Shown here in pieces: positions 1 to 9,600 of a DNA stretch of 22,563 nt; the stretch's first letter is position 1, and each line of letters starts with the position of its first letter. A model generated the notes under the pieces. The model was not told the DNA's origin. It was given only the letters and a program-made list of their open reading frames with translations, and ran no database searches. Position numbers and translations under genes: made by a program. The stretch comes from RUG14300 sp964619685 (GTDB lineage: Bacteria > Bacillota > Clostridia > Christensenellales > CAG-1252). The stretch is from the NCBI GenBank assembly GCA_964619685.1, contig CAZUET010000012.1, forward strand, positions 1 to 22,563. The letters run 5' to 3'.

Positions 1-4
1 TGTA

Positions 5-18
5 ATAAGTGAACTTAT
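5..18. promoter_or_regulatory. Short inverted repeat upstream of the first gene
   Basis: ATAAGT and ACTTAT form a perfect 6-bp inverted repeat separated by GA. It lies about 40 bases upstream of the TATAAT box at 59-64. It could be an operator for a dimeric regulator, or the end of a feature cut off by the left window edge. In AT-rich sequence such a palindrome can also arise by chance, so this is only a candidate site. Confidence 0.2.
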
Positions 19-36
19 ATTATGTATTTTACCAAG

Positions 37-64
37 CGAAAAAGTTATTTTTTCGTCATATAAT
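37..64 (+). promoter_or_regulatory. Candidate promoter with palindrome for the 86-499 gene
   Basis: A perfect -10 hexamer TATAAT sits at 59-64, which would start transcription near 71 and leave a leader of about 15 bases. No good -35 hexamer is found 16-18 bases upstream (positions 36-41 read GCGAAA). That interval is instead covered by an inverted repeat, CGAAAAA (37-43) and TTTTTCG (49-55). The site may therefore be activator-dependent or bound by a repressor. The -10 box is seen directly; the regulation is inferred. Confidence 0.4.
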
Positions 65-85
65 GTATAAAGGCGTAAGGTTTAA

Positions 86-499
86 ATGGAAAAGAAATGT
101 TGCTTTATCAATAGAATAAATAAGTTTTTTAGGAAAAGCTTGGTGTTTTCCCTATCTATTGTTATGATTCTATTGGCTTGGAGCGCTAATTTTGATGTAA
201 TTAAGAGCTTTTTACTTAAAAACCTATCTGAAACTACTATTAGTGTTTTGAGATTGATTCTTAAATATTGCTTCGGTACATCTTCTGTTACTGTTTCCAT
301 TCAATTATTGTTATCCTACTCCCTTGTTTTTATCGGAATATCATCATGTACCATTTTCGTATTAAGATTGGTACGGATAATTTTACTTGCATCTAAATAC
401 GGTGAGATTTCTAATCCCGTAAAGAATGTTTTTAGCGGATCTATTTATAATGAATCCCGTAGTAATACTTTTTTAAGTTTTTTAAGACTCAATATTTAA
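86..499 (+). CDS. Small two-helix membrane protein, function unknown
   Basis: I do not recognise this 137-residue protein. It has a basic N-terminus (several K and R in residues 1-17), a hydrophobic helix at about residues 18-34, and an amphipathic stretch near 38-62. A second long hydrophobic helix lies at about 68-93, followed by R94 and R97. The C-terminal 35 residues are polar. Basic residues flanking both helices suggest an integral membrane protein with both ends in the cytoplasm. The ATG is preceded by AAGG at 77-80, a short five-base spacing, and by a TATAAT box at 59-64. A likely terminator starts 18 bases after the stop, so it is probably transcribed apart from the cluster that follows. 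An antisense reading frame (82-300) has no ribosome binding site and looks like a shadow. Whether the protein is really made is moderately uncertain. Confidence 0.5.
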   Translation: MEKKCCFINRINKFFRKSLVFSLSIVMILLAWSANFDVIKSFLLKNLSETTISVLRLILKYCFGTSSVTVSIQLLLSYSLVFIGISSCTIFVLRLVRIILLASKYGEISNPVKNVFSGSIYNESRSNTFLSFLRLNI

Positions 500-516
500 A
501 ACTTAATATTTTCTAT

Positions 517-560
517 AAGCGATACTTTTTCTATAGGTTATAGGTTGTAATCGCTTTTTT
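517..560 (+). terminator. Likely intrinsic terminator after the first gene
   Basis: AAGCGAT (517-523) pairs with ATCGCTT (550-556) in a 7-bp outer stem. Inside the loop, CTATA (531-535) pairs with TATAG (539-543). The 3' arm runs into six consecutive T (555-560). The position, 18 bases after the stop at 499, fits a Rho-independent terminator that separates the small gene from the cluster beginning at 685. The large loop makes it weaker than a textbook example. Confidence 0.45.
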
Positions 561-594
561 GCACATAGTATTTTTCAAAGCAGTTTTGTGCGAA
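558..594 (+). promoter_or_regulatory. Second hairpin with an alternative partner arm
   Basis: TTTGCACA (558-565) can pair with TGTGCGAA (587-594), giving eight pairs with one G-T wobble. The same 5' arm can also pair with a second copy of GTGCGAA at 641-647. It begins inside the T tract of the preceding terminator, so this may be a second terminator stem or part of a leader that switches between structures. The pairings are visible; any regulatory role is inference. Confidence 0.3.
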
Positions 595-614
595 TTGTTT
601 GTATAAAATAAAAT
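586..614 (+). promoter_or_regulatory. Weak candidate promoter for the surface-protein operon
   Basis: TTGTGC (586-591) and TAAAAT (609-614) are separated by 17 bases and match the -35 and -10 consensus at 3 and 5 of 6 positions. TATAAA at 602-607 is an alternative -10. Some promoter is expected here, because a terminator-like structure precedes it and a 22-kb gene cluster follows. The AT-rich context allows several choices, so the exact site is unsure. Confidence 0.3.
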
Positions 615-634
615 ATTTTAAATATTTGTTGTAT

Positions 635-645
635 GCGCGCGTGCG
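635..645. other. GC-rich alternating tract in the leader
   Basis: GCGCGCGTGCG stands out sharply inside an otherwise very AT-rich leader, 40 bases ahead of the first giant gene. It contains the self-complementary GCGCGC and the second GTGCGAA arm. It could be part of a structured 5' untranslated region or a protein-binding site. No known element is recognised. Confidence 0.3.
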
Positions 646-684
646 AAACAAAAATCGAATGAACACAGGAGAAAATAAAAAATC

Positions 685-3600
685 ATGATCAAAAAGTCTT
701 TTTCAAAATTCGGTTCAATAGCAATACTTCTTATCGCAATACTTGCGCTATCTTGTTTTACTGCGTTTTCTGTTCAGAATGCCGAAGTATCTTATGCTGA
801 AAGTAAGATTGGCTTCGATATTTATTCACAAGGAAGTAAAGTGGATTATAAGGACGGCGAATATTTTGTTTTTGGTAATCCTACCGATCTGAAATTAGTT
901 TTGACAGCTCCGCTTGCTTCAAATGCTTCTCTATCGGTTACATCGGGTAGTAATAGTTATCCTATCGAAAGCAACGGAATGTCTGTTGACCTTTCAGGTA
1001 TAAAAGGCGTTGTTACCCTTAATATTGAGCTTGATAACGGCGGTGAAGCAGTGAATGAAAGTATTAAGCTCAGCGTAGGCTGGGTCGAAAGCGGTATCGT
1101 AGACGGTGTTTACTATCTTCCTTCCGAAAATGGTTGGAGAAAAACCGATGACGGCGTATTTTTATCTCAAGCAAGTGACAGATTAACCGCAAGCACTATG
1201 CGTTTGGTAACCAAGAATGTCGATTATTTGAAATTCAGAGCTACTTGTGTTGAAGCAGCCGGTGGATGGGGACAAAATACAGGTGTGATAAAGACTGATA
1301 CCAATTCATTCAATGTACCGAGTACAATCGTAGGCTCAAGCTCGTTAAGTGATAATAATTATCGCCAAGGTGCGTTTGTATTAAAAGCCGCATTCGATGT
1401 CGTGACCATTAACTATAATCCACAAGTCGTTGCATCCGCAACTAATGCCGAAATGAGAGTTAGCGGTCTTACATCTGTCAAGAGTGAATCCGATTATTGT
1501 AAGATTACTGTAGATTATAATGATACTTGGGGCGATGTCTATTATTTTGACTCCTTTAACAACAAGGTTACCCTTACTAAGGGTGAAAATCAAGTTCTTA
1601 AATTTTTAAGCACGCCAATTTATATGGGATCAGGCTATGATGCAGAAACTATCAAGGTTTTTGACTTTTCATTTATATGCGGAACGACTACACGTACCGA
1701 AAAGGCATTTGAAGATGGTATAGACTCCTATAATTTCAATGCATATATTACCGACGAGTCTACATTAAGCGTTAATTTCTTAGCTTTGTTATATTTGCCC
1801 ACAAATAGCATGAGCTTAATGATCAAACAAAACGGTGTTACTCGTAATCTTACCGTTAATAATGGCGGTGTATACGAATTTGATAAATTAGATAGCGTTG
1901 AGCTTACATTATCCGCACCTATGATTGATATAGGCGAGCAATGCGATTTATATATCGACGGAGTTTTGACCGGTAAGAAATTGACCGGTGCGCAAGGGCA
2001 ATATGTTTATGCGTTTGGTGAATTGGATTACGATCATACATTTACATTTGTGTACTCCAAGGAAACATTTTTCGATACTAAATTTGAGTACACTATCAAT
2101 AAAATCACCAATAACACGATAGAAGAAGATCTTGTAGCTGAAGGCAGTACGGATATGGTTATTACCAACGATTCGGAAAAGCCTTTTGCATATTATTCTC
2201 CTGCATCGACCGAGAAGATTGCGTATGTACCAGGAAATAGAGGTATCAAGTCGAGTATGTCGGTTATTTCATTCGAGGTAAGTGAAACAGGTTCCTTTGT
2301 ATTTGACTATTACATGGATATTGACGAATATTCTTATTGTTTGATATCCGTAAATACATTGCTTAATCTTAGCGGAATGCAAGCATCCGAAATATCTAAA
2401 TACTATATCGGCGAGGCTTATGACGAATACGATATTACCGATGCTAACCACGGTAGTCACGGATGGCGTAGGCGTGCCATTCCTGTAGAGGTTGACGAGG
2501 GTAGCACTGCAACAATCTACATTTATTATATGAAAACTAATACCTACGATAGCTATGTCGATGCTACTCAAGATATATTTGCCCTTTCGGGCGTAGCATA
2601 TTATGTAGGTAATGCAACATACACAGCATCTACAGATTTTGACGAATTCGGTTCATTTACCGCTAAGGTAAACGGAAGTAATATCGAAAGCGGAAAGGTA
2701 TTGTCTGTAGGTACCACCATTACTCTTGAGGCAACTCCCGATGTAGGTAAGGTGTTCTATGGTTGGGTCATTAATGGTGAATTGTCATCTACCGATTCTA
2801 AGTATTCCTTTATTATTGTTGGCGACACGACAGTCGAAGCGGTTATGCAAGTTCCCGGCTACTATGTAGCAAAGACGACCTTAGGCTTCTATACCTCATT
2901 GAACGAAGCCGTTGCTAATACCGTATCGGGGCAGATAATATTGATTAACGATGCTGTTGTCAGAGAAAATCTTTCAATACCTCAAGGTATCGAAATACTT
3001 ATTCCGTTCAGTGTAAAGGATAAAACAGGCTATGGAATAGGCGGAATATCTAAGTGCGTTTCTTGGGCAACGGAAGAAACAAGAAGTAAATATTTGTACT
3101 TAACTCTTACAGTTAATGAAGGTGTTTCTGTTGTTGTTTATGGTAAAATCACACTCGGTGCTGTATTGTTTACACAAGATCAATCGGCACAAGGTCACAC
3201 ATCGGGCGAGTATTCTCAGATTATCAATAACGGAAGTATAGAATTACATAGTGGTGCATATCTCGACGTTTTGGGCTTGGTCACAGGCTCCGGTAATATC
3301 GACCTTCAAGACGGCACAGTATTAAGAATGCCATTTATCGTCAACAACTATGCAGGCGGTACTATCACATTGCACTATTATGAAGCAAACTGTTTCCCGT
3401 TCTATAACTACGGTCTAATGAATGTTCAATGTAATTACACCCTTCGTCACGGTTCTAAACTTGTAGGTCGTGCGGCATTGTTTGCCTTGGGCAGTATCAA
3501 TACTCAGGATGTTGTTGTAATCAACTCGATCGAATATAAGATTGACGGTGCAGACGGTTCTCTATATTGGCTGACCGAAAATTCATATATCGATCTAAGC

Positions 3601-6600
3601 TATGATCCTAAGCCGTTAAATGTTCAAATGGGCGATGCTCATCTCGAAGATTGTGGCGTTACTACATTGAGCTTCCACGGTGAAGTATGGATGGGCGAAT
3701 TCTCCATGCAAGGCTTTGGCTCGATGGATATGATTTTAGGCTTGCCATATACCTTTAATTATGTCATCACAGACGGAGCAACTCTTGTCATCCCCGAGGA
3801 TAGAGAATATATGATCCTACCGGGCGGTGAAATGATCGTTTCTATGGGTGGAACATTACAAATAAACGGTGGTCTTTATGCGCTTGATTCCCTATTATTA
3901 GGACCTTTAGCAAATAAGCATTATCCGTATGCTGAAATGCTCCGTAAGGACGGATTTGCAGTTAGCGGAATGTTTATAAATAACTCGATCGTAAATATTG
4001 AGGGTTCTTTCGCAGGTATCATTCAATCAACGCAAGAAGGCGCTGTTGTAAATGTAGGACCTAATGCAATTCTTGAAAAGAATATCAGCATGGGCGCATA
4101 TTACGGTGACCAACATAATAATGCAAACTTGGATATCACTGCAAGAGTGCAGGGCTTAGGTAGCGGTAAGCTTGAAGCCATTGAAAAGGGTACATCTTAC
4201 AAATCCTACTCAATTTCATCGGGTACAGAATTTGTATTAGATTCCTTTACAATGAACTCTGCAGAACAGTTTACCGATATGACTATCGTGCTTAATCAAG
4301 ATATGCAAGGTTATTTTGCTAAGCTTGTTGACGGTGTATTGTATGTTCAGCGTAATCTTTATATCGGTGAAAAGTTAGCAAATGTAGTAGTTGTAGTGGA
4401 CGGTGTTTCCAAAATGAGCGATTCTAACGGTTTGATTTCTGTTTGGGCAGCAGTTAATAGTAATATCGAATATCAGGCTAAGCTATTTGATAAAACAGTA
4501 AAAACTGTTAAAGAATGGGATTCATTAGACACTATAACTCTTAATATTACAAAATCGATCTCAGTCGATGACGATTCGACATATAGACAAACATATGACA
4601 ATTCCGGTACTGTTATTCAAGAACTTGATGTAAAAGCGACGGTATTATTCTATAACGGTAATACCGAGAATATAAAGCTGACGCCGAGTGCGTTGGGTGA
4701 AGCATATGTGCAGAGCGTATCATTCACGTCGGCAGATTACATTATAGCTCATACTCACGATGTTTATATACACAAGACAGAATTAAGTAAACACATATCG
4801 AATGTGGAGAGTATAGTCGATTCGACAAGTGCAGGCTTAATAGCTAAGGCACAAGACCTATTTGCCGAATATCGATTACTTCTTAGCGGATTGACGAGTG
4901 AAGAGATTGCCTTTGTCAATGAAGCTATTAGTAATAAAGTAGGGGACTTACTAAAATATCGTGAAATAATTGTAAGTTTTACCGTTTCAGCTGTTACATA
5001 CGGTGACAGTGTAGCACAGGCAGAGGCAACCCTTGTTAACGGTACCAAGAAAAACATTCAAGTAAGCTCGTTGAACGAGTATTCCATGCTTGGCGGTAAC
5101 ATTATAGGTAAATATGAGATTGCCGATTCATTTAACGGTATCGATTATTCCGTTGTTGGTTCTGTAAGCGGTGTTAAGCAAAAGGCACTAAGTGTAATAA
5201 TTGATGATAAAGAATCGGTATACGGTTCACAATTACAGCCTCTTACAGCTAATGTTGACGGTCTACTGGACGGCGATGCAATGTCCGAAGTTTTCGAGTT
5301 AGTTAAAGCAAATGGTGAAAATGTAGGTGAATATCCTATAACCGCTCAAAAGACAGGTGGTAATAAGTCGTCCTATTATAGCCTTAATACCACTAACGGT
5401 ACATATACCATTACAGCTAAGCCTATAAGCGTAAGCCTTTCTTCTCGTGATGTATTGCTTGCAAATGCTAATTCAGAGATTATTATAAATGCCGACTTCG
5501 GTTCGAGTGACGCAATAACGCTTACATATGATATATATAAGGACGATGTAAAGGTTGCAAGCGTAATAAACGGCGTATTGAGAGTAAATTCATCTCTTAC
5601 AGTCGGCGAATACGAGATAAAAGCGGTAAATTCTAATAAGAATTATGCATTGACTCAATTAAATAAATGTACCTATTCGGTAGTTGATAATAAAGACTAT
5701 TATATCTTTGACATCGGTTTATCGAGCTTGACCAAAGCGTATGACGGTAAAGCAGTAGTGCTTAATGTCAGCGTTAAAAATGCGGAAACCGATCAAAATG
5801 TAGCATATACCCTTATGGTAGACGGTTCGACAGAATATTCGATTAAAAATGTAGGAACATATGTAATTTCAGTTGCAGCTGACGGATATACAAAGAACTA
5901 CACATATTCTATAACACCAAAGACGGTAAGTGTTGACTGGAGCGATATAGATTATTACTATAATGGTTTGCGTCAAGTACCCGAAGTAACAGTAGTGGGT
6001 ACAGTTGAAGGTGACAGTGTATCGGTAAGCGTAGACGGATATATAAATGCCGGTACATACAATATAAAAGCGGTATTAAACAATCCTAACTATGTATTGG
6101 ATGCGACTGCAGACTATGAATTTGTGATACTTCCTAAGGCTACCGTTCTTACTGTTGGTGTACAGCGTGATGTAATGCTTTCTTCCATATATGACGGAGC
6201 GAAACTATTCTTTGCCGTAACTCAAAGTGCATCAAACATATCGGCAAGCAATATCGAATATGAAGCATATGACGAAAACGGTGACTTAGCATTTACCGTA
6301 GATTCCGAAAGAGTGGTTTCTATTAAGACTGAGCTTGTTGTCGGTAAATACACTATCAAGGCTATCAATAAGGACACCAACTATGATGCAACATGCGTTA
6401 GTGCAGAATTAAGTGTAGTAGAAGATAACAGTTTCTATTCGTTAGATGTTAAGTTTGACGGTGCAACCGTTGACGAAAAGGTTTATGACGGACAGTCTGT
6501 AAAAGTAACAGTTGCGGTAACTGTAACAGAAACTGATGAAATAGTAAGCGATGTTGTCATAGAATATTTAGTAGGTGAAACGGTAGTATCGAATATCAAA

Positions 6601-9600
6601 GCGGTATCGGATTACACCGTAAAAATTACGGTTAACGGAGAAACTGAATACATATTTAACTATCGAGTAACGCCAAGAACGATATCTATAGAATGGAGTT
6701 CCGCAGAAATGATTTATAACGGCAATGAGCAACTGCCCGAATACAGATTGGTAAATGTAGTTGACGGCGATTCCGTTTCTGCTATATTAGGCGAATTTGA
6801 GTGTATCGAGGAGGGTACTCATACGGCAACCGTTGTATCGATAAGCGGTGCGGACAGTGAAAACTATAAACTTGCCACCGACGGACTGACCTACGAATAT
6901 GTTATCAAGCCTGCAAATGCAGAGGTAAACTTTGTCGTTAACGATGTTTTATATACAAAGGTTGCTGAAACCATTAAGATAGAAAGCAGTAGTTACCAAT
7001 TAAACAATAGTGAAATACTTTTTGAGATTGTTAAGAATGGTGACAAGGTCGGTTCTGTCAAGAACGGTGTTGCTACTCTTGATTCCGAATTAGAATTAGG
7101 CGCTTATGAATTAAGAGCGGTATCACTCAATCATAACTATGTAGTTAATAGTGGTGCTAAATCGTTCAATGTCATTTCTCATGACGATTACTACACGGTC
7201 GATCTTGGCATTTACACATTCTCCAAGACATATGACGGAAGAGAGGTTGTTTTAAGAGTTAAGGTAAGAGTTGCCGCTACAGGATCTGTTGTATCGCATA
7301 CACTTACGGTCAATGGCAGTGCAGATTATTCTATCAAGAATGCAGGCGATTATTCGATAATGATAAGCGTTTTAGGTGGACAATTCGAATACGATTATAC
7401 TATCGAACAAAAATCGGTCAATTTGAGATGGAGTGCAAGTAACTTTGTTTATAACGGTGAAAAGCAAATGCCCACTGTTGAAATAACCAATAAGGTGTCT
7501 GGCGATGATGTAGGTGTTGTTCAAGGTGATTACGAATGTATATCCGCAGGTTATAAGACGGCTAACGTTAAGGAGCTTGTCGGTGCAGATAAAGATAACT
7601 ATGTATTGAATAATAACCTTACATATCAATACAATATATCAAAAATGACCATCAATGTAACTGTATCGGATGCTAAGTCTGTTTACGGTGATAACGATGC
7701 GACACTAAGTGCAACCGTTAGCGAGAGCATTCCCGATCCGTTAAATTCAATAATCGCTTTGTCGAGAAAGGCAGGAACTACGGTAGGTGAGTATGCAATT
7801 AGCGTGGAATGCATCGATAATAACTACACCGTTCAAAGCAACTCTGCTAAATATGTTATCGAGCCTAAGTCAATTAAGGTCTTGATTGATAAGAAGACAT
7901 CGGTATACGGTGAGGAGCTATTACCCTTATCGGCAACGGTAGAGGGTAGCTTGGTCTATGGTGATAAAGCCGAAAGCATTTACGAGCTTATAATGGATAG
8001 AGGTATCAATGTTGGCGAATACGCAATAAGTGGTAGAGCATTAAACTCTAACTATTCGATCGAATTTGTTAATGCAGTGTATACAATTACACCTAAAAAG
8101 GTGGAATTTACCGTAGGCGATAAGCAAATGGTATACGGTGGCGAGATGGTCAAGGTCGATGCAGAACTTAGCGAAGGTTATACACTTAGCTATAAGGATT
8201 CTATCGGTGACGTTATCGAGGTAGTCAGAGAAGAGGGTAACACCGCAGGTACATATAAGATAACTGTAGTAGACAAGGGTAATGCCAATTACACAGTATC
8301 GAATGTAGTCTATACTAATCCCGAGCATTCAACATTTACTATCACCAAGAGACCTATCACGGTTACGCTTACCAATAAGTCATCCGATAATAAAGCTACC
8401 TATCAACAAGTAGTCGATATACTAAATAGCGATCCTTATAGAATAAGCGGAACGGTTATCGATGGCGATGAATTGAATATAGAGATTCTACTAATGTTCA
8501 CCCAAAATGATGAACAGATAGTAATGACCAAGGATAATTTCAATGATCATTTCTATACAGGTGAATTTACCATCACATTAAGATACGATAACATTAACTA
8601 CGATATAACGATAGTAGAAGGATGCTTTACCGTAACTAAGTCTATCGTAAGCATTGTAGATATGGAAACCGAATTCATTTATAATGATGGTGAGATCATC
8701 AAGGTATTTGATTGGACAAAGAACATAATGGGTAATCTTAAAGAGGCTGACAGTAAGAGCTTCTCTACCGTAATAACCGATGCTGAGGGTAATGTAATAG
8801 AGAATATCGTCAATGTAGGCGTATACAATGTCAAGGTAATAATCGTTCATTCGCACCTATTCATATTCGATGACGATGTTGTTACCGATTATACGGTTAC
8901 CGTATCGAAGAAGAATATAAGCGATAAGATTATTGCTATTAACATTCCCGAAAGCGGTGAGACCGAGTATGATCCGTTCCCCAACTCTGTATATGCCGAG
9001 TGCGAGATTAACGGCGTAGATGTCGAGTACGAAATACTTTTCAAAAACGAGGTAGTATCGGGAGATGAATTTGATGTTGGTACATATACATTAAAAGCAA
9101 AGATAGTATCTGCTAACTACGAGGGCGAATTGACAAGTAGCTGGAAGGTAGTACCTAAGAATATTGACGGAAATATCAATATTTTGGGTGTTAAGAGCGA
9201 TAGTATAAATATTATCGGCACATTTGATATCAAGGTAATGTGTAACAATAAGGTTGATCTCAATCAAGAACTGTTCTATAACGGTGAAAAGGTCGAGAAT
9301 ATTGATAAGAGCGGTGAATACACCGTCAAGGTCAGTGTAGACAGTACTAATTACACGGGAACTAAGGAATTGACCTTTGAGGTTATCAAAAACTACATTG
9401 AAGTATTCGATAACATATCGTTAAAGCTTGACGGTTTTGAGAATATGACTATTAATGAAAAGCTTGAAGCGTTGTCGGCAGTTCGTAAAGAATTACAAAA
9501 GATAGATGTAACCGATCGAGCAAAGCTTAGCGAGGTCGAGAGCTATGCCAAGGTAGTTGAACATGCTGAGAACGCATTCGATACATATGATCAAGAATTA

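Noticed and set aside
685..759. Possible lipobox (ALSC) in the signal peptide of the 3007-residue protein
   Set aside because: The cysteine is preceded by A-L-S, with Ala at -3 and Leu at -2, which does not fit the usual L-[AS]-[GAS]-C pattern. A longer signal ending near SYA fits a standard signal peptidase better.
1795..1809. LPTNS as a sortase-like motif
   Set aside because: It lies near residue 371 of a 3007-residue protein, with no hydrophobic helix or basic tail after it, and the fifth residue is not glycine.
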